A stretch of DNA of 7,013 bases. Origin: an uncultured Megasphaera sp. GTDB taxonomy: Bacteria > Bacillota > Negativicutes > Veillonellales > Megasphaeraceae. How positions within the stretch are numbered: position 1 is the first letter of the stretch; each line of letters starts with the position of its first letter. This document shows positions 1 through 6,815 of the stretch, in pieces. Position numbers and translations under genes: made by a program. The stretch lies in assembly GCA_900548635.1 (NCBI GenBank), contig URLP01000096.1, positions 1 through 7,013 on the forward strand, written 5' to 3'. A model generated the notes under the pieces. The model saw only the letters and a list, made by a program, of their open reading frames with translations, was not told where the DNA came from and did no database searches.

Positions 1-309
1 GTCGAACCGCTCCTGAAAGCGGGCGGTACGATGGTTACCCTGATCAAGCCCCAGTTCGAAGCGGGTCGGGAACATGTCGGCAAGGGCGGTATCGTCCGCG
101 ACATCAATGTCCACCGCGACGTCATCCGCCGTGTCACGGACGGCATCGCTGCTTGCGGCCTTTCGCCGCTGGGACTGACGTTTTCGCCCATCAAAGGGGC
201 AGACGGCAATATCGAATATCTCCTTTACAGCCGTAAAGACGACCCGTGCCACAACGATATTACGGATGACATCGTCGATGCCGTTGTCGGCAAATCCCAT
301 GAAATGTAG
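1..309 (+). CDS. tlyA: TlyA-family rRNA methyltransferase, C-terminal part (5' end outside window)
   Basis: The frame is open from base 1 to the TAG at 307-309 and gives 102 residues, the C-terminal part of a FtsJ-like SAM-dependent methyltransferase. The motif LIKPQFEAGRE (partial residues 14-24), followed by VGKGGIVRD, is the hallmark of the TlyA/hemolysin-A family (YqxC in Bacillus). TlyA enzymes 2'-O-methylate cytidines in 16S and/or 23S rRNA. Lys16 and Glu72 (in GNIEYLLY) probably supply two of the four residues of the FtsJ-type K-D-K-E catalytic set. The N-terminal S4 RNA-binding domain and the SAM-binding motif lie upstream of the window. About 23 residues follow the usual family end at YSRK. 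The next gene, nadK, begins only 9 bp after the stop codon. An internal ATG at base 31 is not the true start, because the family homology continues upstream of it. The old name hemolysin refers to a reported side activity and should not be read as the function. Confidence 0.9.
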   Translation, partial: VEPLLKAGGTMVTLIKPQFEAGREHVGKGGIVRDINVHRDVIRRVTDGIAACGLSPLGLTFSPIKGADGNIEYLLYSRKDDPCHNDITDDIVDAVVGKSHEM

Positions 310-318
310 GTGATCTCC

Positions 319-1191
319 ATGCGTATCGGTATTTTCCCCAATCTGGTCAAACGCGAAAGTGCTGCTATCGTCCAGCAGCTGATAAAAATCTGCGAAAAAT
401 GCGGCATCGAATATTATCTGCCGGCCTATGTCAGCGAAAGCCGCCAGCCTGCGTATCAGCGCATTGGCGCCGAACACCTGCGGCCGCGCATGACGATTTA
501 CAATACCATCGATGTCGCCATGGTCCTCGGCGGCGACGGGACGATTCTCAAGATGGCCAAGCAGTTCGCCGAAGCGGATGTTCCGATTTGCGGCATCAAC
601 CTTGGCTCCCTGGGCTTTCTTTACGAAGTAGAGACGAAGAACCTGGAAAAACGCATGGAAGATATCCTGGCCGGCCGCTATTTCCTGGAAAAACGGATGA
701 TGCTCCATTCCGAGCTCTGCTATGAAGACGGCCTGGTCCAGTCCCTGCCCGATGCCCTTAATGATATCGTCATCGGCCACGGCAACGTAGGTAAATTGAT
801 CCGCATCGATCTGAGCATCAACGGCCATTTCATCCAGCAGTATCCCGGCGACGGCCTGATCGTCGCGACGGCGACGGGCAGCACGGGCTATACCTTTTCC
901 GGCGGCGGCCCGATTGTCGCGCCCAGCGTGCCCTGCATCATGGTCACGCCCATTTGCCCGCACCTGCTGCTCAAAGTCCCCCTCGTCCTGAACGATGAGG
1001 ACCAGGTGGCAGTGACGGTCGCCAACAGCCGCAACAGCGTCCGCGTCTCTGTCGACGGCATGATGGACCAGGAACTGCTGCGCACGATGACCCTCAAGGT
1101 TCGCAAATCCGAGCACGTCCTGAAGATTATCCGCTTTAACAAGAATTATTTTTACAGTAATTTATTTACGAAAATGATGGGAAATGATTAA
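319..1191 (+). CDS. nadK: NAD kinase (ATP/polyphosphate-dependent)
   Basis: The product phosphorylates NAD+ to NADP+ in the cytoplasm and so sets the cell's NADP(H) supply. With the ATG at 319 it is 290 aa, the normal family length. Family motifs are GGDGT (71-75), the ND pair (148-149), GDGLIVATATGSTGY (177-191) and TPICPH (210-215), followed by the all-beta NAD-binding C-terminal domain ending near VSVDG. I chose ATG 319 because AGGTGA at 308-313 sits 5 bases before it. An in-frame GTG at 310 would give three more residues (MIS) but lies inside that ribosome binding site. The usual TPTGSTAY motif reads TATGSTGY, and the usual PICPHSLxxRP reads PICPHLLLKVP; these are mild departures in an otherwise complete enzyme. 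The last codons overlap the first possible start of the next gene. The dap genes downstream encode NAD(P)H-using enzymes, but that proximity is probably incidental. Confidence 0.95.
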   Translation: MRIGIFPNLVKRESAAIVQQLIKICEKCGIEYYLPAYVSESRQPAYQRIGAEHLRPRMTIYNTIDVAMVLGGDGTILKMAKQFAEADVPICGINLGSLGFLYEVETKNLEKRMEDILAGRYFLEKRMMLHSELCYEDGLVQSLPDALNDIVIGHGNVGKLIRIDLSINGHFIQQYPGDGLIVATATGSTGYTFSGGGPIVAPSVPCIMVTPICPHLLLKVPLVLNDEDQVAVTVANSRNSVRVSVDGMMDQELLRTMTLKVRKSEHVLKIIRFNKNYFYSNLFTKMMGND

Positions 1192-1192
1192 G

Positions 1193-1798
1193 ATGTATCC
1201 ATTCCGCAATGCCGTAACTGTATCGCATATGTTTTTAGAACCGTACGCTCAAAAGGCCCGCGTCCTCGTCGACATGACCAGCGGCAACGGCCACGACACG
1301 GCCTTCCTGGCCCGCCTGATGCCGGACGATGCCGTCCTCTATGCCTTTGATATCCAGGCCTGTGCCGTCGAGAAGACGAAAGCGCGCCTCCGTGAAGAAT
1401 GCCTGGACGGGAAAGATGTCCGCTGCCGCTGCGGCTCTCACGACGTCCTCCTCGAGGAAGTACAGCCTGACGTAGACGTCATAGTCTTTAATCTGGGCTA
1501 TTTGCCGTCCGGTGACCATTCGATTCATACAAATTGTGAAATAACACTAAAAGCTGTAAAAATAGGCTTGAATAAAATTGCGAAAAATGGGATAATTATG
1601 ATAGCAGCCTACCCTGGTACAGAAGCCGGGGACCGCGAAGAAAAAGCCCTGCATTCTTTTTTGCAGACCATACCTCAAAAGGACTTCCACGTCTCGTCCT
1701 GGCAGCCCGTCAATGAGGTCCATTGTCCGCCTTTATTATATATTGTACAGAAAAGAGGGAAACGTCATTATGAAGAGATTCCGCTACACCAAGATTAA
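1193..1798 (+). CDS. mnmM: tRNA wobble-uridine methyltransferase MnmM (YtqB family)
   Basis: This is a class I Rossmann-fold SAM-dependent methyltransferase of 201 aa. From the start, SAM motif I is VDMTSGNGHDT (26-36), the acidic motif after beta-2 is AFDIQ (51-55), and the signature FNLGYLPSGD (99-108) is followed by SIHTN (110-114). GNGHDT, FDIQ and NLGYLPxGDxSIxTN are the markers of the Bacillus YtqB family. YtqB has been identified as MnmM, which methylates 5-aminomethyl-2-thiouridine at position 34 of certain tRNAs to the methylaminomethyl form. In this lineage it replaces the last step done by E. coli MnmC. An ATG at 1184 overlaps the nadK stop and would add three residues, but GGGA at 1179-1182 leaves it only one base, so ATG 1193 (10-base gap) is likelier; neither site is strong. 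The last 29 bp overlap argR. Codons at about 1515-1620 are AT-rich, unlike their neighbours. Specific substrates are inferred from the family. Confidence 0.85.
   Translation: MYPFRNAVTVSHMFLEPYAQKARVLVDMTSGNGHDTAFLARLMPDDAVLYAFDIQACAVEKTKARLREECLDGKDVRCRCGSHDVLLEEVQPDVDVIVFNLGYLPSGDHSIHTNCEITLKAVKIGLNKIAKNGIIMIAAYPGTEAGDREEKALHSFLQTIPQKDFHVSSWQPVNEVHCPPLLYIVQKRGKRHYEEIPLHQD
1568..1596 (+). promoter_or_regulatory. Possible internal promoter within mnmM, ahead of argR
   Basis: TTGAAT (1568-1573) and GATAAT (1591-1596) are separated by exactly 17 bases. This matches the sigma-70 consensus at 4 of 6 and 5 of 6 positions. It lies in an AT-rich stretch of a gene that is otherwise GC-rich at third codon positions, about 170 bp before the argR start. 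It could give argR and recN a transcription start independent of the upstream genes. It is also coding sequence, and AT-rich DNA often yields such matches by chance. Confidence 0.35.
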
Positions 1799-2225
1799 AG
1801 AAATCGTCCAGTCCCGTCCTATCGAAACGCAGGAAGAATTAGCCAAAGCCCTGCAGGAAGAAGGCATTGAAGTCACACAGGCTACGGTTTCCCGTGATAT
1901 AAAGGAACTGATGCTGATCAAAGTCCCGACCAGCGACGGCCATTACCGCTACGCCCTGTCGCCGGAACAGAACATGCTCATGTCCAAGAACCGCATGGCC
2001 CGCCTTTTCCAGGATTCCATCGTCCGCGTCGATTCTGCATATAATCAGATTATCGTCCACACCCTGCCCGGTTCGGCTAATCCCATTGCCGCCGCCATCG
2101 ACCACGCCCGCTGGGAAAATGTCATCGGCACCCTGGCCGGCGACGATACGGTCCTCCTCATCGTCAAAGACACGGAAACGGTTCCGAAACTGGTTAAACT
2201 TATCGTATCGCTGATGAAGGAATGA
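1770..2225 (+). CDS. argR: Arginine repressor ArgR/AhrC
   Basis: This 151-aa protein has the full length of the ArgR/AhrC family, a hexameric DNA-binding regulator that uses L-arginine as corepressor for arginine biosynthesis and, in Gram-positives, as coactivator of catabolism. The N-terminal winged helix-turn-helix covers about residues 1-70, with recognition-helix motif TQATVSRDIKEL (36-47). The C-terminal oligomerisation and arginine-binding domain has GSANPIAAAIDH (101-112) and GTLAGDDTVLLI (120-131), where the paired Asp residues contact arginine in known structures. ATG 1770 is the start: AGAGGGA (1754-1760) lies 9 bases upstream and the protein then begins MKRFRYTKIKEIV, as expected. 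A longer in-frame extension to 1713 only overprints mnmM. The start overlaps the mnmM 3' end by 29 bp in another frame. Placement before recN is the conserved Bacillus arrangement. No arginine biosynthesis gene is in the window, and I found no clear ARG-box pair. Confidence 0.95.
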   Translation: MKRFRYTKIKEIVQSRPIETQEELAKALQEEGIEVTQATVSRDIKELMLIKVPTSDGHYRYALSPEQNMLMSKNRMARLFQDSIVRVDSAYNQIIVHTLPGSANPIAAAIDHARWENVIGTLAGDDTVLLIVKDTETVPKLVKLIVSLMKE

Positions 2226-2232
2226 GGCCCTT

Positions 2233-3893
2233 ATGCTGCAGTCCCTGCACATCCACAATTTTGCTCTGATTGAAGACCTGCACCTTACCTTTGGCGACGG
2301 GGTGACGATCTTTACCGGTGAAACAGGCGCCGGTAAATCGATCCTCCTCGACGCCATCGGCATGCTCGCAGGCAAACGCGCATCGGCATCGTTCGTCCGA
2401 CACGGGACGGAGTCATTCCTCGTCGAAGGCGCGTTCTTTTTTTCCGTCCTGCCCAAAGGCCTGACGGAGCTCCTTGAGGCCAACCACATCGAAGACGATG
2501 AAGGGACGCTCATTATTTCCCGTCAGTTCCCGCGCAGCGGCCGCGGCTCGTGCCGACGGCTGTCCTGCGCCGCCTGGGCGACTATCTCCTCGATATCCAT
2601 GGCCAGTTCGACAACAGCCTGATCTTCAATCCGTCATACCACGCGGCCATCCTCGACCAGCTGACCGATGACGTCCGCAAAGCCCGTAAGGATTACGACG
2701 GCCTCTATCGCCAGTGGCACGAAACGGACGGCGAAATCAAGGCCCTGCGCCACGATGAAAGCGAAAAGGCGCGCATGCTCAGTATCCTCGCTTTCCAGAT
2801 CAAGGAAATCGAAGGGGCAGCCCTGAAGGAAGGCGAAGACGACGAACTGGAACAGAAAATCAACAAAGCGTCGCATGCCGAACATATCAAGGACAACCTG
2901 AGGGAAGCCATGTTCGCCCTCGAAGGGGGCGAACGCCAGAAAGGCGTCATCGAACAAGTCGAGGCCATCCACCGCAGTCTGGAGAAGGCGTCGGCTTATG
3001 ACGAGGCTTTTAATGCCCTGGCGGCGAAAGTCGAGACCTTATCCTATGAAATCGAAGACGTCCACGACGGCCTCCTGCGCTATGCCGATTCTTTCGACTT
3101 CGACGAACGGGCCCTCGATGCCATGCAGTCCCGCCTGGCGGCTATTGAGAAACTGAAGCGCAAATACGGCTTCACTGTCGCCGATATCCTGCAGTTTTTG
3201 GCCAAGGCCAAAGCCGATTACGAACGGCTCGACCAGTCCGAAAGCCATTTAGCCAAGCTCGAAGAGAAACTGGCCAAAGAAGCGGCGGCCGTACGCCAGC
3301 AGGCAGAGGTCCTGAGTCGGGCCCGCAGGGAAGCGGATAAGCAGTTCAGCCAGAAAATGACGGCGACCCTGAAGAAACTGGGCATGCCGAACAGCCGTAT
3401 TACCTTTCATATCGAACCGATGCAGGCCATCAGTCCCGATGGCTCCGGCGGCATTGAGCTGTATTTTTCGGCCAATACAGGCGAAGCCATGCAGCCTCTG
3501 GCCAAAATCGCTTCGGGCGGTGAAGTATCGCGTATCGCCCTGGCCCTGAAGACAGCCGGGCCGGAACGGACGACGGGCAAGACGATGATTTTCGATGAAA
3601 TCGATGTCGGCATCAGCGGCCAGACGGGCCTGCAGGTGGCCGACCACATCCGCCGCCTTGCGGCGCAGGGCCAGGTTTTCTGCATCACCCATCTGCCCCA
3701 GACCGCGGCCATTGCTGACCACCACTACTTCATCTACAAGAAGGAAGCCGACGGCCGCACGCTCACCCAGGTACGGGGCCTCTCCGAAGGGGAACACGTC
3801 CTGGAAATCGCCCGCATGTTCGCCGGCAACGACACGACCAAGGCCAGTATCGAAGCGGCCCGCCAGATCGTACGCCAAGTAAAAAGAGTTTGA
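2233..3893 (+). pseudogene. recN: DNA repair protein RecN, frame broken near codon 106
   Basis: RecN is a cytoplasmic SMC-like ATPase that acts early at DNA double-strand breaks. The first half (2233 to about 2550) begins MLQSLHIHNFALIEDL and has Walker A GETGAGKS (29-36). The second half continues in another frame from about 2550 to the TGA at 3891-3893. It carries DIHGQFDN, a long charged coiled-coil region (about 2660-3390), the ABC signature ASGGEVSR (about 3510-3533), Walker B TMIFDE (about 3582-3599) and the ITHLPQ/ARMFAGN tail. Neither half alone has a complete ATPase. The first frame runs on only to a TGA at 2620-2622. At the junction the expected residues between RGSCR and VPTAVL (family pattern [IV]NGxx) are missing, which with the frame change fits loss of about 22 bp. 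Joined, the protein would be about 560 aa, normal for RecN. GAGG 5 bases before the ATG serves as ribosome binding site. Assembly or sequencing error remains possible. Confidence 0.85.
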
Positions 3894-3915
3894 TGTTTGA
3901 CGTTTGATGTTTGAT
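3888..3915 (+). repeat. Four tandem heptamers GTTTGAY spanning the recN stop
   Basis: Four head-to-tail copies of a 7-base unit occupy this stretch: GTTTGAT, GTTTGAC, GTTTGAT and GTTTGAT. The first copy contains the recN stop codon (TGA, 3891-3893), so the array starts exactly at the gene's end. It is followed directly by GTAGGG (3916-3921). A second, different heptamer array followed by the same GTAGGG lies after dapA. Short 7-base arrays of this kind change copy number easily. Confidence 0.85.
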
Positions 3916-3928
3916 GTAGGGTCTCGGG

Positions 3929-3957
3929 TTGACGAATGTCCGTGTTAGGTATATAGT
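3929..3957 (+). promoter_or_regulatory. Promoter of the dapB-asd-dapA operon
   Basis: TTGACG (3929-3934) and TATAGT (3952-3957) are 17 bases apart and match the sigma-70 consensus at 5 of 6 positions each. Transcription would start near 3963-3965, leaving a leader of about 55 bases before the dapB ATG at 4018. That leader is too short for a lysine riboswitch, and I see no leader hairpin or attenuator in it. No terminator is evident between recN and this promoter, so some readthrough from the upstream cluster is possible. Confidence 0.75.
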
Positions 3958-4017
3958 AAAGTATAATTTCAAAAATAGAAGTTCCATCACATCATGAATT
4001 TACAGGAGGGGATAGAT

Positions 4018-4815
4018 ATGCTCCGCGTATTAGTTAACGGTGCTGACGGCCGCATGGGAAGCCAGGTCGTCAAAGCAGTCTTTGAAGATCCGGAATTGGA
4101 AGTTGCCGGCGGTATCAGCATCACTCACGTTGGTGAAGATGTCGGCGACATCGCCGGTGTCGGCCATTTAGGCCTGGCCATCCGCAATGATCTCGGCCTG
4201 GCTCTCGATGACATCAAACCAGATGTCGTCGTCGATTTCACGACGCCGAAAGTTATCTTTAACAACGCCAAGACCTGCATCGAACACGGTGTCAACATGG
4301 TCGTCGGCACGACGGGCCTGACAGCGGATCAGCGTGCTGAACTCGATAAACTGGCTCAGGAAAAGAAGACGAGCATCTTTATTGCACCGAACTTTTCCAT
4401 CGGCGCCGTCCTGATGATGAAGCTTTCGACGGAAGTCGCTCCGTATCTGCCGGATGTGGAAATCATCGAACTCCATCACAATAATAAACTCGATGCGCCG
4501 TCCGGTACGGCCATTATGACGGCTGACAAGATCGATGCGGCCCGTAAGGCAGCCGGCGCACAGCCTGCTCCGGACAAGACCCACGAAAGTCTCGACGGTG
4601 CCCGCGGTGCGTCTGTCGACGGCATTCCCATCCACAGCGTCCGCCTGCCGGGCTATGTCGCTCATCAGCAGGTCTTGTTTGGGGGATACGGTGAACTGCT
4701 GACGATCCGCCACGACTCGATGGACCGCAAGTCCTTCATGCCCGGCGTCGTCCTGGCCGTAAAGAAAGTAAGCTCCCGTCCGGGTCTGACCTTTGGACTG
4801 GAAAACTATTTATAA
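4018..4815 (+). CDS. dapB: 4-hydroxy-tetrahydrodipicolinate reductase
   Basis: DapB reduces the product of DapA with NAD(P)H to tetrahydrodipicolinate on the way to meso-diaminopimelate and lysine. The 265-aa length is typical. The N-terminal Rossmann domain has the dinucleotide loop NGADGRMG (7-14), then VVDFTTP (71-77) and VGTTGL (96-101). The C-terminal catalytic domain has APNFSIG (123-129) and the signature ELHHNNKLDAPSGTA (151-165), with the catalytic His-His pair at 153-154, Lys157 and substrate-binding Gly163-Thr164. It ends with HSVRLPGYVAHQQVLFG and the RHDSMDRKSF stretch. ATG 4018 is chosen because AGGAGGGG (4004-4011) lies 6 bases before it and the Rossmann fold starts at once (MLRVLVNG). 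An upstream in-frame ATG at 3994 would put that ribosome binding site inside the gene. This is the first gene of a three-gene dap operon. The first step catalysed here after aspartate kinase is by asd, so gene order does not follow pathway order. Confidence 0.96.
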   Translation: MLRVLVNGADGRMGSQVVKAVFEDPELEVAGGISITHVGEDVGDIAGVGHLGLAIRNDLGLALDDIKPDVVVDFTTPKVIFNNAKTCIEHGVNMVVGTTGLTADQRAELDKLAQEKKTSIFIAPNFSIGAVLMMKLSTEVAPYLPDVEIIELHHNNKLDAPSGTAIMTADKIDAARKAAGAQPAPDKTHESLDGARGASVDGIPIHSVRLPGYVAHQQVLFGGYGELLTIRHDSMDRKSFMPGVVLAVKKVSSRPGLTFGLENYL

Positions 4816-4843
4816 AAAGAACCATTAGGGGAGGAAGTTTGTT

Positions 4844-5881
4844 ATGACAAAAGAACCGGTAGTAGCGATTTTAGGGGCCACAGGTGCCGTTGGCCAGGAA
4901 TTTATCCGCTTGATCGAAGAACGTAAATTCCCGTACAGCAAATTGAAGTTATTGGCATCGTACCGTTCGGCCGGCAAAAAGCTGACTGTCAACGGCCAGG
5001 AATATACGGTAGAAGAAGCCAAACCGGAATCCTTCGACGGTGTCGATATCGGCTTGTTCGCCGGCGGCTCGATTAGTAAAGAATTGGGACCTGAAGCTGC
5101 TAAACGGGGCTGCATCGTCATCGACAACTCCAGCACTTTCCGCATGGACCCGAACGTACCGCTCGTCATTCCGGAAGTCAACCCGGAAGACATTGCCTGG
5201 CATAAAGGCATCATTGCCAACCCGAACTGCTCGACCATCATCATGCTCATGGCCCTCAAGCCGATCCACGACCTGTCGCCCATCAAGCACATCATCGTCA
5301 GCACGTATCAGGCCGTTTCCGGTGCCGGCAAAGAAGGCATCGACGAACTGCGCGACGAAACGGAAGCCTACCTCAAAGGCGAAGAAATGCAGCCGAAGAT
5401 CCTGCCCAGCAAGAGCCTGCCGAAACATTATCCTATCGCCTTCAACCTGATCCCGCAGATCGATAAATTCGTCGAAAAGGATTACACGAAGGAAGAAATG
5501 AAGATGGTCAACGAAACGCACAAGATGCTCCACGACGACTCCATCGCCATTACGGCGACGACCGTCCGCGTCCCTGTCTTCCGCAGCCATGCTGAATCGG
5601 TCTACGTCGAAACGGCGGATGAACTGAGCGTCGATGCCGTCCGCAAAGCCATCGATGCCTTCCCGGGCGCGCAGGTTCAGGACAATCCGGCTGAAATGGA
5701 ATACCCCATGCCGCTCTTCACGTCGGAAAAATACGACTGCTACGTCGGCCGTATCCGCAAAGACCTCTATAATCCGAAAGCCATCAACCTCTGGGTATCG
5801 GGCGACCAGATCCGCAAAGGCGCTGCCCTCAATGCCCTGCAGATTGCCGAATATATGCTGGCTCATGATATGATCCACTAA
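4844..5881 (+). CDS. asd: Aspartate-semialdehyde dehydrogenase
   Basis: Asd converts 4-aspartyl phosphate to aspartate-4-semialdehyde with NADPH. This is the branch point to lysine/diaminopimelate and to threonine and methionine. The protein is 345 aa, the length of the Gram-positive type. The NADP-binding loop is ILGATGAVG (9-17). IDNSSTFRM (93-101) contains the phosphate-binding Arg100. The catalytic Cys is Cys129 in ANPNCSTI, Gln156 lies in STYQAVSGAG (153-162), and the catalytic His is probably His249 in VPVFRSHAESV. The C-terminal LWVSGDQIRKGAALNALQIAE (316-336) is the usual family ending. AGGGGAGGA (4827-4835) precedes ATG 4844 by 8 bases, a strong ribosome binding site. It is 28 bp after dapB and 24 bp before dapA with no terminator between, so the three are one operon. 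No key residue is missing. The long open frame on the opposite strand is a codon-bias shadow. Confidence 0.96.
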   Translation: MTKEPVVAILGATGAVGQEFIRLIEERKFPYSKLKLLASYRSAGKKLTVNGQEYTVEEAKPESFDGVDIGLFAGGSISKELGPEAAKRGCIVIDNSSTFRMDPNVPLVIPEVNPEDIAWHKGIIANPNCSTIIMLMALKPIHDLSPIKHIIVSTYQAVSGAGKEGIDELRDETEAYLKGEEMQPKILPSKSLPKHYPIAFNLIPQIDKFVEKDYTKEEMKMVNETHKMLHDDSIAITATTVRVPVFRSHAESVYVETADELSVDAVRKAIDAFPGAQVQDNPAEMEYPMPLFTSEKYDCYVGRIRKDLYNPKAINLWVSGDQIRKGAALNALQIAEYMLAHDMIH

Positions 5882-5905
5882 GTTGAAGGATGGGAGTGAA
5901 CCCTT

Positions 5906-6787
5906 ATGTTAACGTTTCCTAATGTCATTGTCGCAATGATTACGCCGTTCCATCAGGATGGTTCCGTCAACTATGAAGCTGCCGTGGAACTGGCCCAAAA
6001 ATATGCCGACGAAGGTTCTGCCATCCTCGTCGGCGCTACGACCGGTGAAGGCGCGGTCATGACAGAAGAAGAAAAGCTCAAGCTCTTCAAAGTTACTGCA
6101 GACGCCTTGAAAGGGAAGACCCTGGTCATGGGCAACGTCGGTACGAACAATACCATGCAGACCATCGACATGCTGAAGAAAGCCGAAGCTACGGGCGTCG
6201 ATGCTTTTCTCTGCATCGTACCGTATTACAATAAACCGAACCAGGAAGGCTGTTACGCCCACTTTGCAGCTATTGCCAAGGCAACATCCATGCCGATCTT
6301 CATCTACAACGTACCAGGCCGGACAGGCGGCAAAATCGAACCGCAGACGGTCTGCCGACTGGCTCATGACTTCCCGAACATCATCGGCCTCAAAGACGCC
6401 AGCGGCGACCTCGACTATGCCGGCTATGTCGCAGCCAATGCACCGCAGGGCTTCCACCTTTACAGCGGTGACGACAACCTGACCCTGCCTATCATCGCTG
6501 TCGGCGGCGAAGGCGTCGTTTCCGTTGCAGCCCACGTCATCGGTAAAGAAATGAATGCCATGATCCAGGCTCACAAAGACGGTGACGTCAAGAAAGCGGC
6601 GGCTCTCCATCAGAAGTACCTGCCCTTCATGAAAGGCTGCTTCTGCACGGTCAGCCCGGTCCCCATCAAGACCATGCTCAACATGCTCGGCTTCCCGGCA
6701 GGACCCTTCCGCCTGCCCTTGGTAGATGCGACACCGGAAGTCCGCGCCAAATGCGAACAGTACCTGAAAGATATCGGGAAATTATAA
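5906..6787 (+). CDS. dapA: 4-hydroxy-tetrahydrodipicolinate synthase
   Basis: DapA condenses pyruvate with aspartate semialdehyde, the first committed step to diaminopimelate and lysine. The 293-aa protein is a full-length (beta/alpha)8 aldolase of the DapA/N-acetylneuraminate lyase family. The Schiff-base lysine is Lys163 in GLKDASGD (161-168). Tyr134 and Arg139 lie in YNVPGRTG (134-141), Tyr108 in PYYNKP (106-111), and the proton-relay Thr45-Thr46 in ATTGEG (44-49). YSGDD (186-190) is also typical. The usual GTTGES is ATTGEG here, with Ala for the first Gly, a small departure next to the active site. Positions matching E. coli lysine-binding His53, His56 and Glu84 are Glu, Lys and Gln by my manual alignment, which suggests weak or no feedback inhibition by lysine, as in many Gram-positive enzymes. 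The operon context with dapB and asd supports DapA over other members of the lyase family. GGGAGTGA (5892-5899) lies 6 bases before the ATG. Confidence 0.95.
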   Translation: MLTFPNVIVAMITPFHQDGSVNYEAAVELAQKYADEGSAILVGATTGEGAVMTEEEKLKLFKVTADALKGKTLVMGNVGTNNTMQTIDMLKKAEATGVDAFLCIVPYYNKPNQEGCYAHFAAIAKATSMPIFIYNVPGRTGGKIEPQTVCRLAHDFPNIIGLKDASGDLDYAGYVAANAPQGFHLYSGDDNLTLPIIAVGGEGVVSVAAHVIGKEMNAMIQAHKDGDVKKAAALHQKYLPFMKGCFCTVSPVPIKTMLNMLGFPAGPFRLPLVDATPEVRAKCEQYLKDIGKL

Positions 6788-6794
6788 AAAAGCA

Positions 6795-6815
6795 GTTCGC
6801 GGTCCGCAGTCCGCG
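6795..6815 (+). repeat. Three tandem heptamers GTYCGCR after dapA
   Basis: Three adjacent 7-base units read GTTCGCG, GTCCGCA and GTCCGCG, 8 bases after the dapA stop. The last G is shared with the GTAGGGGC that opens the next hairpin. The unit has the same length and GT start as the array after recN, but a different body. Confidence 0.65.

Noticed and set aside
1713..1769. N-terminal extension of ArgR from an alternative start at 1713
   Set aside because: It only overprints mnmM in another frame. The family start and a good ribosome binding site point to ATG 1770.
2540..2560. Programmed ribosomal frameshift joining the two recN halves
   Set aside because: There is no slippery heptamer, and a simple shift would still leave out the conserved [IV]NG residues, so a deletion explains the data better.
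3994..4017. Upstream ATG giving dapB eight extra residues
   Set aside because: The strong AGGAGGGG at 4004-4011 would be inside the gene, and the Rossmann fold starts at ATG 4018.
3958..4017. Lysine riboswitch or ARG box in the dapB leader
   Set aside because: The leader is about 55 bases, far short of the roughly 170 needed for the lysine riboswitch fold. The TGAAT at 3994-3998 has no matching ATTCA half-site.
4949..5878. 309-codon open frame on the - strand opposite asd
   Set aside because: It mirrors the coding frame of asd, an unmistakable gene. It has no ribosome binding site and a low-complexity, F/D/R/V-rich product typical of antisense shadows of GC-rich genes. The same applies to the - strand frames opposite dapA (5909-6610), recN (3249-3878), argR/recN (1839-2513) and dapB (4168-4713).
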